Source: Flavobacteriia bacterium (lineage in GTDB: Bacteria > Bacteroidota > Bacteroidia > Flavobacteriales > Weeksellaceae). Taken from it: a stretch of 32,191 nt of DNA. Shown in pieces: positions 16,586-25,774 of this stretch. The stretch spans positions 8,774-40,964 of the forward strand of contig JACFND010000022.1 in assembly GCA_019455045.1 (NCBI GenBank), in the 5' to 3' direction. Positions within the stretch are counted from its first letter, which is position 1; each line of letters starts with the position of its first letter. A model generated the notes under the pieces. That model saw only the letters and a list, made by a program, of their open reading frames with translations, ran no database searches and was not told where the DNA came from. The position numbers were made by a program, and so were the translations under genes.

Positions 16586-17131
16586 ATGTCAAGAATAGGA
16601 CACGCACATATCAACATTCCCGCCGGTACTACCGTTGAAATGAAGGACGGTGTTGTAACCGTTAAAGGGAAGAATGCAGAAATGACCCAGACCATCAAAG
16701 AAGGTTTTGAACTGAAAATCGAAGATGGCGTACTGACTGTTACCAGACCGTCTGAATCAAAAGAAGACAAAGCGCTGCACGGACTGTACAGATCGCTGAT
16801 CAACAATATGGTGATCGGTGTTTCTGAAGGATTTAAAAAACAGCTTGAACTTGTAGGTGTAGGTTACAGAGCGTCTCATCAGGGACAGATTCTGGATCTT
16901 TCACTCGGGTTTTCGCACAACATCATGATGGAACTTCCAAAAGAAGTAACAGTAGAAACCCTTTCTGAAAAAGGTAAGAATCCGGTGATTACACTGAGCT
17001 CGCACGATAATCAGCTTTTGGGCATGGTTGCTGCAAAAATCAGATCATTCCGTAAGCCTGAGCCTTACAAAGGAAAAGGAATTAAGTTTGTAGGAGAAGT
17101 ATTAAGAAGAAAAGCAGGTAAGACTGCATAA
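16586..17131 (+). CDS. rplF: 50S ribosomal protein L6
   Basis: Large-subunit protein near the factor-binding site. 181 residues, two similar alpha/beta domains. The N-terminus [33 protein letters not shown] and the second-domain [23 protein letters not shown] followed by the C-terminal signature [21 protein letters not shown] are all diagnostic. It starts 19 bp after rpsH and is followed 17 bp later by rplR. Confidence 0.97.
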   Translation: MSRIGHAHINIPAGTTVEMKDGVVTVKGKNAEMTQTIKEGFELKIEDGVLTVTRPSESKEDKALHGLYRSLINNMVIGVSEGFKKQLELVGVGYRASHQGQILDLSLGFSHNIMMELPKEVTVETLSEKGKNPVITLSSHDNQLLGMVAAKIRSFRKPEPYKGKGIKFVGEVLRRKAGKTA

Positions 17132-17148
17132 TAAATTATAATCGAACA

Positions 17149-17496
17149 ATGGCACTATCAAAAACAGAAAAAAGACAAAAGATAAAAAGACGTGTTCGTC
17201 GTAATATCTTTGGAACTGCAGAAAGACCAAGATTGTCTGTGTATCGTTCCAACAAAGAGATTTACGCTCAACTGATCGATGACAACGCTGGCGTAACGCT
17301 TGCATCAGCATCGTCAAGAGAGAAGGCAGAAGGAACCACCAAAACAGAAATTTCTGCTTCAGTAGGTAAGCTGATTGCCGAGAAGGCAAAAGCTAAAGGA
17401 ATTGAAACTGTTGTTTTCGACAGAAACGGTTTTGTGTATCACGGTAGAATCAAAGCTTTGGCTGACGGAGCAAGAGAAGGAGGTTTAAATTTCTAA
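17149..17496 (+). CDS. rplR: 50S ribosomal protein L18
   Basis: 5S rRNA-binding protein of the central protuberance. 115 residues. The basic N-terminus ([43 protein letters not shown]) and the C-terminal [28 protein letters not shown] are canonical. Gene order rplF-rplR-rpsE matches the spc operon. Confidence 0.97.
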   Translation: MALSKTEKRQKIKRRVRRNIFGTAERPRLSVYRSNKEIYAQLIDDNAGVTLASASSREKAEGTTKTEISASVGKLIAEKAKAKGIETVVFDRNGFVYHGRIKALADGAREGGLNF

Positions 17497-17508
17497 GAAG
17501 CGAAAATT

Positions 17509-18033
17509 ATGTTAGGATTCAAAAATATTGAAAAAGTAAAACCGGCGGGAATGGAACTGACCGACCGTCTGGTAGGTGTACAAAGAGTTACCAAAGTAAC
17601 CAAAGGAGGACGTGCATTCGGATTCTCTGCCATCGTTGTGGTTGGAGACGGAAACGGAGTCGTGGGTTACGGACTTGGTAAATCAAAAGAGGTGGCGAGT
17701 GCAATAGCAAAAGCAGTTGAAGACGCAAAGAAAAATCTGGTAAGGATTCCTTTGACCGGCAACACAGTACCTCATGAAAACGAAGCAAGATACGGAGGCG
17801 CTCAGGTGTTTCTGAGACCTGCTTCTGTTGGTACCGGTGTGATTGCGGGCGGAACTGTACGTGCGGTTTTGGAATCGGTTGGCGTACGCGACGTACTGTC
17901 AAAATCAAAAGGATCTTCAAACCCTCACAATGTGGTGAAGGCTACTTTCAAAGCATTACTCGAAATGAGAAGTGTTGGTGAAGTTGCCCGTCAGAGAGGA
18001 ATTTCTGTAACCAAAGTGTTTAACGGCAAATAA
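17509..18033 (+). CDS. rpsE: 30S ribosomal protein S5
   Basis: Small-subunit protein involved in decoding fidelity and mRNA unwinding. 174 residues. The double-stranded-RNA-binding-like N-terminal domain is visible ([47 protein letters not shown]), and the C-terminal domain has [45 protein letters not shown]. It follows rplR by 12 bp and precedes rpmD by 8 bp. Confidence 0.97.
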   Translation: MLGFKNIEKVKPAGMELTDRLVGVQRVTKVTKGGRAFGFSAIVVVGDGNGVVGYGLGKSKEVASAIAKAVEDAKKNLVRIPLTGNTVPHENEARYGGAQVFLRPASVGTGVIAGGTVRAVLESVGVRDVLSKSKGSSNPHNVVKATFKALLEMRSVGEVARQRGISVTKVFNGK

Positions 18034-18041
18034 TTATTGAG

Positions 18042-18218
18042 ATGAGTAAAGTGAGAATCAAACAGGTACGCAGTGCAATCAACAGAGAGAAATCTCAGAA
18101 AGATACGCTGATCGCATTGGGACTGAGAAAGATGAATCAGGTGGTTGAACACGAAGCAACTCCGGCCATCGAAGGAATGATCAGAAAAGTTTCACACCTG
18201 GTAAAGGTTGAAAGATAA
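18042..18218 (+). CDS. rpmD: 50S ribosomal protein L30
   Basis: 58-residue large-subunit protein. It reads MSKVRIKQVRSAINREKSQKDTLIALGLRKMNQ, then VVEHEATPAIEGMIRKVSHLVKVER, which is the typical short bacterial L30 with its IxxxxxQKxTLxALGLRKxxxxV motif. It starts 8 bp after rpsE and ends 38 bp before rplO, its standard place in the spc operon. Confidence 0.95.
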   Translation: MSKVRIKQVRSAINREKSQKDTLIALGLRKMNQVVEHEATPAIEGMIRKVSHLVKVER

Positions 18219-18256
18219 TTATTTGTAATTCAAAGTACACTTAAAAAAGAAACAAA

Positions 18257-18715
18257 ATGAAATTAAATAATCTAAAACCCGCAGCCGGCTCTGTAAAGAA
18301 CAAGTTCAGAAAGGGCAGAGGACAGGCAAGCGGAAACGGAGGAACTGCCGGAAGAGGTCACAAAGGTGCCAAATCCAGATCGGGTTACTCGAGAAATGTC
18401 GGATTTGAAGGTGGGCAGATGCCGCTTCAGAGACGTGTTCCGAAATTTGGTTTTAACAACATCAACAGAGTTGAATACAACGGTATCAACCTGGATGTAA
18501 TCCAAATGCTGGTTGACAACAAGAAAATCAGCGACAGCCTGACAAAAGAAGATTTGGTGAAACACGGTCTTGCACACAAGAACGATCTGATCAAAATCCT
18601 GGGAAGAGGCGAATTGAAGGCAAAAGTCAATGTGACTGCCGACAAATTTACCAAAACCGCACAGGAAGCGATCGAGAAAGCAGGCGGCAAGGCAGAAACG
18701 ACCCAGGGCAAATAA
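18257..18715 (+). CDS. rplO: 50S ribosomal protein L15
   Basis: Large-subunit assembly protein. 152 residues. The glycine/arginine-rich N-terminus ([30 protein letters not shown]) threads into 23S rRNA in the family. [12 protein letters not shown] and the C-terminal [31 protein letters not shown] close the fold. It is followed by a 60-bp spacer with a hairpin before secY. Confidence 0.97.
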   Translation: MKLNNLKPAAGSVKNKFRKGRGQASGNGGTAGRGHKGAKSRSGYSRNVGFEGGQMPLQRRVPKFGFNNINRVEYNGINLDVIQMLVDNKKISDSLTKEDLVKHGLAHKNDLIKILGRGELKAKVNVTADKFTKTAQEAIEKAGGKAETTQGK

Positions 18716-18727
18716 TCTAATTTTCAA

Positions 18728-18755
18728 CTGTCGGATGAGTTTTCATCAATGACAG
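18728..18755 (+). promoter_or_regulatory. Hairpin in the rplO-secY spacer
   Basis: CTGTC and GATGA pair with TCATC and GACAG around a 4-nt loop, with a 1-nt and 3-nt internal bulge. There is no T-run after it, so read-through into secY is expected. It could be a processing or attenuation site. Confidence 0.35.
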
Positions 18756-18775
18756 GAACACTTATTTAATTAACA

Positions 18776-20143
18776 ATGAAAGGTCTTATACAAACCATAA
18801 AGAATATCTGGAACATCAAGGAGCTGAGAGAAAAGCTGACCATAACTTTTATGTTTTTGATCGTTTATCGTTTCGGTTCTTATATTCCGCTACCGGGTAT
18901 TGACATCAACGAGGTGACCCGACTGCTTGCTGAGCAGACAGAATCACAAAACGGACTGCTCGGACTGTTGAACTCCTTTACCGGAGGTTCATTCAACAGA
19001 GCGTCAATCCTCGCTTTGGGAATCATGCCTTATATCTCTGCTGCGATTGTGATCCAGCTGATGCAGCTCGCTGTTCCTTATCTGCAAAAACTGCAGAAAG
19101 ACGGTGAGAGCGGCCAGAAAAAGGTGACTCAGATCACCAGATGGCTGACCATTGCGATCTGTCTTGTACAGGCGCCTGCTTATCTGACTCTGCTTCAGAC
19201 CCAGCTGCTGCCTTACAGCGGCGGATTCCATTCTGCCTATCTGCTTGCACCGACCAATTTCTGGTTCCTGGTGCCATCGGTGATCATCCTGGTAACAGGC
19301 TGTATCTTTACCATGTGGATGGGTGAGAAGATTACGGACAGAGGTGTCGGAAACGGTATTTCAATCCTGATTATGGTGGGTATTTTGGCCGATCTTCCTC
19401 AGGCGCTGTTGAACGCATTTGAGGTGGACACTACCGGAGGGATTGCATTTATGATGGAAATCCTCGGATTGCTGATCGCCATTTTCCTTTGTGTGATTTT
19501 GGTTCAGGCAGTCAGAAAAGTTCCGGTGCAGTATGTGAGAAGAGCTCAATCGGGAAGCAGCAGCTATATGAGATCTGTTACCGACTCGGTTCGTTCATAC
19601 ATCCCGTTGAAAGTTAATGCGGCAGGTGTGATGCCGATCATCTTTGCACAGGCGATCATGTTTTTGCCGGCTACACTGGTTGGACTGGTTTCTGATTCGA
19701 ATTCATCACTGATGATATTCTTCCAGAAAGTTTCCGATCCGTTCACCTGGCAGAACAATATAGTGTTTGCAATCCTGATCATCGTGTTTACCTTCTTCTA
19801 TACCGCGATTACCATTCCGGTCAATCAGATGGCGGACGATTTGAAGAGAAACGGCGGAATCATTCCGGGGATCAAACCGGGTAAGGATACGGCTGAATAT
19901 CTGGACGATATTTTGTCAAAAATCACTTTCCCCGGCTCAATCTTCCTGGTGCTGATTGCAGTTATGCCTGCAATCGTACACATGTTCGGAGTCGATCAGC
20001 GTCTGTCGATGTTTTACGGCGGAACTTCGCTTCTGATTATGGTGGCTGTAATTTTGGACACGGTACAGCAGATCAACACTTATTTGCTGAATCACCATTA
20101 CGACGGTCTGATGTCATCGGGTAGAGTTAGAAATGTAGCCTGA
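18776..20143 (+). CDS. secY: Preprotein translocase subunit SecY
   Basis: Channel of the Sec translocon in the inner membrane. 455 residues and about ten transmembrane helices. Family landmarks are the N-terminal amphipathic LREKLTITFMFLIVYRFGSYIPLPGID; the plug/TM2 region LGIMPYISAAIVIQLMQLAVPYLQKLQKDGESGQKK; the cytoplasmic loop RKVPVQYVRR; and the GIKPGKDTAEYLDDILSKITFPGSIFL loop. It sits between rplO and infA as in the spc operon; no adenylate kinase or map gene follows here because adk lies at 1464. It begins 60 bp after rplO. Confidence 0.97.
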   Translation: MKGLIQTIKNIWNIKELREKLTITFMFLIVYRFGSYIPLPGIDINEVTRLLAEQTESQNGLLGLLNSFTGGSFNRASILALGIMPYISAAIVIQLMQLAVPYLQKLQKDGESGQKKVTQITRWLTIAICLVQAPAYLTLLQTQLLPYSGGFHSAYLLAPTNFWFLVPSVIILVTGCIFTMWMGEKITDRGVGNGISILIMVGILADLPQALLNAFEVDTTGGIAFMMEILGLLIAIFLCVILVQAVRKVPVQYVRRAQSGSSSYMRSVTDSVRSYIPLKVNAAGVMPIIFAQAIMFLPATLVGLVSDSNSSLMIFFQKVSDPFTWQNNIVFAILIIVFTFFYTAITIPVNQMADDLKRNGGIIPGIKPGKDTAEYLDDILSKITFPGSIFLVLIAVMPAIVHMFGVDQRLSMFYGGTSLLIMVAVILDTVQQINTYLLNHHYDGLMSSGRVRNVA

Positions 20144-20164
20144 TAAAAGGTTGTCAAAAAGAAT

Positions 20165-20380
20165 ATGGCAAAACAAAAACATATAGAACAGGACGGTACG
20201 ATCATCGAAGCATTGTCAAATGCGATGTTCAAAGTTGAACTCGAGAACGGCCACATCGTCACTTCACATATTTCGGGAAAGATGCGTATGCATTACATCA
20301 AACTTCTTCCCGGCGACAAAGTGAAGATCGAGATGTCGCCTTACGATCTGACAAAGGGACGAATTACTTACCGTTACTAA
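20165..20380 (+). CDS. infA: Translation initiation factor IF-1
   Basis: Single OB-fold factor that binds the ribosomal A site during initiation. 71 residues: [61 protein letters not shown], ending [10 protein letters not shown]. All are diagnostic IF-1 motifs. It is the last gene of the rpsH unit, followed 20 bp later by a terminator. Confidence 0.96.
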   Translation: MAKQKHIEQDGTIIEALSNAMFKVELENGHIVTSHISGKMRMHYIKLLPGDKVKIEMSPYDLTKGRITYRY

Positions 20381-20400
20381 AAAATAATTTGAAGGTCCGG

Positions 20401-20440
20401 GAGTTGTTTCAATTTTGAAGCAACTCTTTTGACTTTTTTT
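20401..20440 (+). terminator. Intrinsic terminator of the rpsH-infA unit
   Basis: A 10-bp stem (GAGTTGTTTC with GAAGCAACTC, one T-G pair) and a 6-nt loop are followed by two T-runs. It precedes the promoter of the rpmJ unit, so the ribosomal cluster is split here. Confidence 0.82.
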
Positions 20441-20497
20441 GAAATAATGAATTTCTGATCGAATTGACAGAAATTACTGACAGTTAGAGAAAAAATA

Positions 20498-20528
20498 TTG
20501 TGTGTAAATATTATTTTTGTACCTTTGC
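20498..20528 (+). promoter_or_regulatory. Promoter of the rpmJ-rplQ unit
   Basis: TTG at 20498-20500, exactly 19 bp, then TACCTTTGC at 20520-20528: a perfect TTG-N19-TANNTTTGC match, identical in spacing to the rpsH promoter. A second overlapping -7-like box (TATTTTTG) lies just upstream. The resulting leader is about 135 nt. Confidence 0.85.
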
Positions 20529-20546
20529 ACACCTTAAAGTCGACTG

Positions 20547-20606
20547 ATTTGACCGGATTTTTCAGAACTGATTGTGAATCAGATCATTGAAAAGAGAAAG
20601 TCAAAT
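20547..20606 (+). promoter_or_regulatory. Nested stem-loop in the rpmJ-operon leader
   Basis: Three nested helices: ATTTGAC (20547-20553) with GTCAAAT (20600-20606); TTTTC (20559-20563) with GAAAA (20589-20593); and CTGATT (20568-20573) with AATCAG (20577-20582) around a GTG loop. A separate GGCC-ATGT-GGCC hairpin follows at 20633-20644. It lies in the leader of the alpha-operon-like unit; in E. coli and B. subtilis that operon is controlled by S4 binding to leader RNA. The function here is inference. Confidence 0.5.
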
Positions 20607-20670
20607 TTCGAGATTTTAAATAAATGACAGGAGGCCATGTGGCCGGAGCAATAAATTAATAAAGAACTTT

Positions 20671-20787
20671 ATGAAAATCAGAGCATCAATTAAAAAAAGA
20701 AGTGCTGACTGCAAGATTGTGCGCCGCAAGGGCGTTTTGTTCGTGATCAATAAGAAGAATCCTAAATTTAAACAAAGACAAGGTTAA
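20671..20787 (+). CDS. rpmJ: 50S ribosomal protein L36, zinc-free form
   Basis: 38 residues: [20 protein letters not shown] then [18 protein letters not shown]. The fold and ends match L36 (MKxRASxK... NPxxKQRQG). Of the classical zinc-binding CxxC...C...H set only C14 remains; the other positions are Ser11, Asn27 and Phe33. It therefore should not bind zinc, a pattern usual for Bacteroidota. It starts the second ribosomal unit, 2 bp before rpsM. Confidence 0.93.
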   Translation: MKIRASIKKRSADCKIVRRKGVLFVINKKNPKFKQRQG

Positions 20788-20789
20788 TT

Positions 20790-21167
20790 ATGGCACGAAT
20801 TTCAGGAGTAGATTTGCCGAGCAAAAAAAGAGGTGTAATCGGACTGACTTACATCTACGGAATTGGCAAGAGCACAGCACAGAAGATATTGGCACAGGCA
20901 GGTGTCGATGAAGACAAAAAGGTATCGGACTGGAACGATGATGAGATCAACGCAATCCGTCTGGCAATTACCGAAAACTACAAAGTGGAAGGTGAACTTC
21001 GTTCTGAAGTTCAATTGAACATCAAACGACTGATGGACATCGGCTGTCAGCGTGGTATCCGTCATCGTATTGGGTTACCGTTGAGAGGTCAGAAGACCAA
21101 AAACAACTCAAGAACAAGAAAAGGTAAGAAGAAAACAGTTGCCAACAAGAAAAAGGCTACTAAATAA
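20790..21167 (+). CDS. rpsM: 30S ribosomal protein S13
   Basis: Small-subunit head protein that contacts the P-site tRNA. 125 residues. [38 protein letters not shown] carries the helix-two-turn-helix, and [25 protein letters not shown] is the C-terminal signature. The C-terminus is strongly basic ([15 protein letters not shown]). It starts 2 bp after rpmJ and is followed 10 bp later by rpsK. Confidence 0.97.
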   Translation: MARISGVDLPSKKRGVIGLTYIYGIGKSTAQKILAQAGVDEDKKVSDWNDDEINAIRLAITENYKVEGELRSEVQLNIKRLMDIGCQRGIRHRIGLPLRGQKTKNNSRTRKGKKKTVANKKKATK

Positions 21168-21177
21168 TCAATGAGTT

Positions 21178-21567
21178 ATGGCAAAGAATCAAAAAACTGC
21201 AAAGAAGAGAAAAGTTGTTGTTGAAGCTACAGGTCAGGCTCATATCCAAGCCTCTTTCAACAATGTCATTGTTACTCTGACAAATAAAAACGGTGAAGTC
21301 ATTTCCTGGTCATCTGCCGGAAAAATGGGCTTCAGAGGATCAAAGAAAAACACTCCTTACGCTGCACAGGTAGCTGCACAGGACGCAACTGTACAGGCGC
21401 TTGAAGCAGGTTTGAGAAGAGTGAAAGTATATGTGAAAGGACCCGGCCAGGGAAGAGAATCTGCAATCCGTACAATTCACAACGGAGGTATCGAAGTAAG
21501 CGAAATAGTTGATGTGACTCCACTTCCGCACAACGGATGTCGTCCGCCAAAACGCAGAAGAGTGTAA
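21178..21567 (+). CDS. rpsK: 30S ribosomal protein S11
   Basis: Small-subunit platform protein. 129 residues. [44 protein letters not shown] and [42 protein letters not shown] are diagnostic. The start is the ATG at 21178 ([12 protein letters not shown]); an out-of-frame ATG lies 7 bp upstream. It is followed by an unusual 82-bp repeat-containing spacer before rpsD. Confidence 0.97.
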   Translation: MAKNQKTAKKRKVVVEATGQAHIQASFNNVIVTLTNKNGEVISWSSAGKMGFRGSKKNTPYAAQVAAQDATVQALEAGLRRVKVYVKGPGQGRESAIRTIHNGGIEVSEIVDVTPLPHNGCRPPKRRRV

Positions 21568-21576
21568 CAAATTGAA

Positions 21577-21641
21577 AATGCTGAATGATAAATGCTGAAT
21601 GAACTCATCATTTAAAATTCAAAATTCAAAATTCAAAATTT
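21577..21641 (+). repeat. Short tandem repeats in the rpsK-rpsD spacer
   Basis: Two copies of AATGCTGAATGA (21577-21588 and 21591-21602) are followed by a head-to-tail heptamer AAAATTC at 21614-21620, 21621-21627 and 21628-21634, with a degenerate fourth copy to 21641. The other gaps in this operon are short and repeat-free. Confidence 0.85.
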
Positions 21642-21649
21642 AGATTAAA

Positions 21650-22252
21650 ATGGCAAGATATACAGGACCAACAACAAAAATCGCTAGAAAATTCGGACAG
21701 CCGATCTACGGTGACGATAAGAGCTTCGAGAAGAAAAAATATCCTCCCGGACAGCACGGCGCCAACAAAAGAAGAGGTAAAAAATCAGAATATGCGATTC
21801 AGCTTGAAGAAAAGCAGAAAGCAAAATATACTTACGGTATTCTGGAAAGACAGTTTGCAAATATGTACAAAAAAGCAAACGCACATCCGGGGATTACAGG
21901 TGAGATTCTGCTTCAGCTTTGCGAATCAAGACTGGACAACGTGGTTTACCGATTCGGTATCGCACCCAGCAGAAACGCAGCGAGACAGCTGGTTTCTCAC
22001 AAGCACATCACTGTCAACGGAGAAGTGGTAAACATCCCTTCTTATCAGTTGAAAGCAGGTGATACAGTTGCTGTACGTGAGAAATCAAAAACACTGACCG
22101 CCATCAGTGATTCACTCAGATCGAAGTCGAATTACGAATGGCTGATCTGGAACGACGAAAAAATGTCAGGTACATTTAATTCGGCTCCGGAGAGAATTCA
22201 GATTCCGGAAGACATCAAAGAACAATTGATCGTCGAATTGTACTCTAAATAA
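21650..22252 (+). CDS. rpsD: 30S ribosomal protein S4
   Basis: Primary 16S rRNA-binding protein that nucleates small-subunit assembly; in model bacteria it also represses the alpha operon. 200 residues. [16 protein letters not shown], the basic [39 protein letters not shown] stretch, and the S4 domain ([48 protein letters not shown]) are intact. No zinc-binding N-terminal cysteine cluster is present. Its position before rpoA matches the alpha operon. Confidence 0.97.
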   Translation: MARYTGPTTKIARKFGQPIYGDDKSFEKKKYPPGQHGANKRRGKKSEYAIQLEEKQKAKYTYGILERQFANMYKKANAHPGITGEILLQLCESRLDNVVYRFGIAPSRNAARQLVSHKHITVNGEVVNIPSYQLKAGDTVAVREKSKTLTAISDSLRSKSNYEWLIWNDEKMSGTFNSAPERIQIPEDIKEQLIVELYSK

Positions 22253-22327
22253 TCCTTTGGATTAACAGAGATTGTGTTTAAATAAGAAATCACTGCGGTT
22301 TCACTCAATAAAAAACTTTAAAAAAAG

Positions 22328-23320
22328 ATGACAATTTTAAACTTTATAAAACCGGACAAAGTAATCCTAATCGAATCAAATGAGCATTACGGCCAATTTG
22401 AATTCCGTCCTTTGGAGCCGGGCTACGGTCTGACCATCGGAAACGCGCTGAGACGGGTACTGCTTTCCTCACTGGAAGGTTATGCGATCACTTCGCTGAA
22501 AGTTGAAGGCGTTGATCATGAATTTTCCACCATTTCCGGAGTTGTAGAAGATGTGACCGAGATCATCCTGAATCTGAAAAAAGTAAGATTCAAAAGACAG
22601 ATCACAGAGACTGACAGCGAAACTGTCAATGTTTCTATCAGCGGTCAGGATCAGCTTACAGCCGGAGACCTGGGCAAATTCATTTCGGGATTCCAAATCC
22701 TGAATCCGGAACTCGTGATTGCCAATATGAACAAAAAAGTAAAACTCGATTTTAGTTTTACAATTGAGAAAGGTCGCGGATATGTGCCTGCAGATGACAA
22801 CAAAAAGCCAAATGCAGCCATCGGGACCATCGCAATCGATTCGATCTATACACCGATCAAAAATGTGAAATACAGCATCGAGAACTATCGTGTTGAACAG
22901 AAAACAGACTATGAAAAACTGATTCTGGAAATCACCACCGACGGTTCGATCACTCCGCAGGATGCGCTGACCGAAGCTGCCAAGATTCTGATCCACCACT
23001 TTATGCTGTTCTCGGATGAAAGAATCACACTGGAAGCTGAAGAAGTTGCATACGGCGATACTTATGACGAAGAAGCACTTCACATGAGACAATTGCTGAA
23101 AACAAAACTGATCGATCTGGATCTGTCTGTTCGTGCTTTGAACTGTTTGAAAGCTGCCGAAGTGGAAACACTCGGAGAGCTGGTTTCTTACAACAAATCA
23201 GATCTGATGAAGTTCAGAAACTTTGGTAAAAAATCTTTGTCTGAGTTGGAAGAACTGATCGACAACAAAGGTTTGAGCTTTGGAATGGACATCGCTAAGT
23301 ATAAATTGGACGTAGAATAA
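22328..23320 (+). CDS. rpoA: DNA-directed RNA polymerase subunit alpha
   Basis: 330 residues. The N-terminal assembly domain (about 1-230) shows [44 protein letters not shown] and [19 protein letters not shown] linker then leads to the C-terminal domain (about 255-330, [50 protein letters not shown]), which contacts upstream promoter DNA and activators. It starts 75 bp after rpsD and is followed 10 bp later by rplQ. Confidence 0.97.
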   Translation: MTILNFIKPDKVILIESNEHYGQFEFRPLEPGYGLTIGNALRRVLLSSLEGYAITSLKVEGVDHEFSTISGVVEDVTEIILNLKKVRFKRQITETDSETVNVSISGQDQLTAGDLGKFISGFQILNPELVIANMNKKVKLDFSFTIEKGRGYVPADDNKKPNAAIGTIAIDSIYTPIKNVKYSIENYRVEQKTDYEKLILEITTDGSITPQDALTEAAKILIHHFMLFSDERITLEAEEVAYGDTYDEEALHMRQLLKTKLIDLDLSVRALNCLKAAEVETLGELVSYNKSDLMKFRNFGKKSLSELEELIDNKGLSFGMDIAKYKLDVE

Positions 23321-23330
23321 TTTTAGAAAA

Positions 23331-23939
23331 ATGAGACACGGTAAGAAAATAAATCCACTGGGAAGAACGGCAGCGCACAGAAAAGCGATGCTTTCAAATA
23401 TGGCTTCTTCTCTGATCACTCATAAAAGAATCAATACAACGGTTGCAAAAGCCAAATCTTTGCAGACCTATATTGAACCCCTGATCACCAAATCAAAGAC
23501 CGACGACACCCACAACAGGCGTATCGTTTTCAGCTATCTTCAGGATAAAGAAGCGGTAACCGAACTGTTCAGAGAGGTGGCGCCAAAGGTTGGAGATCGT
23601 CCGGGGGGATATACAAGGATCATCAAAACCGGATTCAGACTGGGTGACGGAGCAGATACTGCCATGATCGAACTGGTTGACTTCAACGAAACCTATACAA
23701 CTGCTAAACCTGAGAAGAAAACCAGAAGAAGCAGAAGAGGCGGTTCCAAAAAAGAAGAAGCTGAGGTGAAAGAAACCGAAGTGAAAGCTGAGGAAACTGC
23801 AGTTGAAGAAGCTCCCGAAGTTCAGGAGCCGGAAGCAGCGGTTGAGGAAACTCCGACAGCAGAAGAAACTGCTGAGGAAACCAAAGACCAGACTGCTGAT
23901 GATGCAACTGCTGAAGAGGAAAATCAGCCCGAAGCATAA
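23331..23939 (+). CDS. rplQ: 50S ribosomal protein L17 with long acidic C-terminal tail
   Basis: Residues 1-120 are a normal L17 ([63 protein letters not shown]). After a basic linker (about 121-141, [13 protein letters not shown]) comes a 60-residue low-complexity tail made almost only of Glu, Ala, Thr, Val and Pro (142-202). Tailed L17 proteins are known in Bacteroidota; the tail should project from the ribosome and its role is not established here. It is the last gene of the unit and is followed by a terminator. Confidence 0.95.
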   Translation: MRHGKKINPLGRTAAHRKAMLSNMASSLITHKRINTTVAKAKSLQTYIEPLITKSKTDDTHNRRIVFSYLQDKEAVTELFREVAPKVGDRPGGYTRIIKTGFRLGDGADTAMIELVDFNETYTTAKPEKKTRRSRRGGSKKEEAEVKETEVKAEETAVEEAPEVQEPEAAVEETPTAEETAEETKDQTADDATAEEENQPEA

Positions 23940-23966
23940 TTCAAAACAAATTGAATTCAAATACAG

Positions 23967-23994
23967 AAGCAATCCGAAAGGGTTGCTTTTTTTT
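23967..23994 (+). terminator. Intrinsic terminator of the rpmJ-rplQ unit
   Basis: AAGCAATCC pairs with GGGTTGCTT (one G-U pair) around a GAAA tetraloop, followed by a T-run, 27 bp after the rplQ stop. Confidence 0.87.
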
Positions 23995-24023
23995 GTGTCT
24001 GAATTTTCCGGGCTTTCTTTATT

Positions 24024-24051
24024 GTAGAGCCGCACGGCCGTGCGTCTCTAC
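24024..24051. repeat. Palindromic repeat, copy 1
   Basis: A 28-bp near-perfect inverted repeat: GTAGAG, then CGCACGGCCGTGCG, then CTCTAC. A related copy lies at 27842-27868. It is intergenic, between the rplQ terminator and the M20 peptidase. The remaining spacer up to 24209 holds no gene. Confidence 0.8.
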
Positions 24052-24209
24052 CTTCTCCTCATATTACTGTTTCCAAATTCCCCAAATCGAACGATTCTGC
24101 ATCGATCAGATCGTATTCCTCTAAATTATATTAGAAACCCACATTTCCCGGATTCGGTTGATTATGCATTATGTTTAATCGATTTTTGAATACTAATTCC
24201 GGGAAGCTA

Positions 24210-24248
24210 TAAAAAAACTTTTCCAAAGTTTAGAACTTTGGAAAAGTT
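24210..24248 (-). terminator. Long perfect hairpin, probable terminator of the M20 peptidase gene
   Basis: Perfect 15-bp arms (AACTTTTCCAAAGTT and its complement, 24216-24248) flank a 3-nt loop. On the minus strand the hairpin is followed by seven T residues and lies 30 bp beyond the stop codon at 24279. The same AACTTT..CCAAAGTT palindrome type is often repeated in Bacteroidota genomes, so it may be both a repeat and a terminator. Confidence 0.75.
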
Positions 24249-24278
24249 AATCTATCCGATTCAAATGAATCTTAAATT

Positions 24279-25661
24279 TTATCCTTCTGTATAATATTTA
24301 AAGAAATACGGAATGGTCTCGATTCCTTTGTAGAAATTAAACAAACCGTAATTCTCATTTGGCGAATGGATGACATCCGAATTCAGACCAAATCCCATCA
24401 GTACAGATTTTGAGCCCAATTCTTTTTCAAACAGCGCCACAATCGGAATGCTTCCGCCGCTTCTTGTGGGCAGCGCTTCTTTTCCAAAGGTCTGTGTCAT
24501 CGCCTTTTTGGCTGCCAGATAACCTTTGTCGTCGGTTGGCAGCAGATAGGAATGTCCGCCGTGATGCGGTTTTACAACCACTCTGACCGATGAAGGCGCA
24601 AGGGTAGGGAAGTAATCTGTAAAAAGCTTTGTGATTTTGTCGGGATCCTGATTCGGAACCAGACGCATTGAGATTTTTGCAAATGCACTTGCCGCAATCA
24701 CAGTTTTTGCACCCGCACCGATGTATCCGCCCCACATTCCGTTCACATCTAAAGTTGGACGGATCGAGGTACGCTCGATGGTCGTATATCCTTTCTCACC
24801 CTGAATATCTGCAATTCCGACTGACTTTTTGTATTCTTCCAAATCAAACGGAATTTTCGCCATTTCAGCTCTTTCTTCAGCCGAAAGTTCGAGTACATCG
24901 TCATAAAATCCCGGAATCGTTATTCTTCCGTCTTCGTCATGCAGTTTTGCAATCATGGCCGAAAGCACATTCAGCGGATTTGGAACCGCACCGCCGTAAA
25001 CGCCCGAATGCATATCCATATTTGCACCGTGCACTTCAACCTCAACATAGCTCAAACCTCTCAGACCGACAGAAATCGACGGCTGATCTTTTGAGATAAT
25101 CTCGGTATCTGAAATCACGATGATGTCATTTTTTAATTTCTCTTTGTTGGCAGGAACAAATTCGCTCAGACTGCTCGAACCGACTTCCTCTTCGCCTTCA
25201 ATCATAAATTTGATATTGCACGGAAGCTCGCCGGTTTTGTTCATTGCTTCAAAAGCTTTGACCTGCATAAAGAACTGACCTTTGTCGTCTGCCGAACCTC
25301 TTGCAAAGATTGCTCCTTCCGGATGAATCTCTGTTTTTTTGACAATCGGTTCAAAAGGCGCAGATTCCCACAATTCGATCGGATCTGCGGGCTGCACATC
25401 GTAATGGCCGTAAACCAGTATGGTCGGTTTTGACGGATCGATGATCTTTTCGCCGTAAACAACCGGATAGCCGCTGGTTTCACAGACTTCAACATTGTCT
25501 GCACCTGCTTCTTTCAAAAATTCGGCTACTTTGTCGGCCGTATTCAAAACATCCTGATTAAATGCCGGATCCGCACTTACGGAAGGAATTCTCAGCAATT
25601 CAAACAGTTCGTTCAAAAACCGATCTTTATTATCATTGATAAACTTTTGGGTCTCGTTCAT
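24279..25661 (-). CDS. M20-family dipeptidase
   Basis: Zinc-dependent peptidase of the M20 family (carnosinase/dipeptidase-like branch). 460 residues. Metal-site motifs in order: VYGHYDVQP (H86, D88), RGSADDKGQ (D125), EGEEEVGS (158-165, general base plus metal Glu), SDTE (D186), and a late His in DVIHSPNENYG. The dimerisation/lid domain is inserted at about 195-350 and includes GLRGLSYVEVEVHGANMDMHSGVYGG. No signal peptide is seen, so it is cytoplasmic and probably cleaves imported dipeptides. It is monocistronic, with its own hairpin terminator, and divergent from the DUF4286-type gene. Confidence 0.92.
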   Translation of the reverse strand: MNETQKFINDNKDRFLNELFELLRIPSVSADPAFNQDVLNTADKVAEFLKEAGADNVEVCETSGYPVVYGEKIIDPSKPTILVYGHYDVQPADPIELWESAPFEPIVKKTEIHPEGAIFARGSADDKGQFFMQVKAFEAMNKTGELPCNIKFMIEGEEEVGSSSLSEFVPANKEKLKNDIIVISDTEIISKDQPSISVGLRGLSYVEVEVHGANMDMHSGVYGGAVPNPLNVLSAMIAKLHDEDGRITIPGFYDDVLELSAEERAEMAKIPFDLEEYKKSVGIADIQGEKGYTTIERTSIRPTLDVNGMWGGYIGAGAKTVIAASAFAKISMRLVPNQDPDKITKLFTDYFPTLAPSSVRVVVKPHHGGHSYLLPTDDKGYLAAKKAMTQTFGKEALPTRSGGSIPIVALFEKELGSKSVLMGFGLNSDVIHSPNENYGLFNFYKGIETIPYFFKYYTEG

Positions 25662-25774
25662 TATTAATTTTTATTTATACAAACGGCTAATTTATGAAAT
25701 TCAGCCTAAATTTTGGTTTTTTTCTTTTGACTTTCCAAAAATCGCTTATATTCGTCAATAAATTCAGTCAGACT

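Noticed and set aside
23803-24027. Plus-strand frame within the rplQ tail
   Set aside because: An alternate frame of the low-complexity GAA-rich tail coding sequence; Lys/Arg/Leu-only composition.
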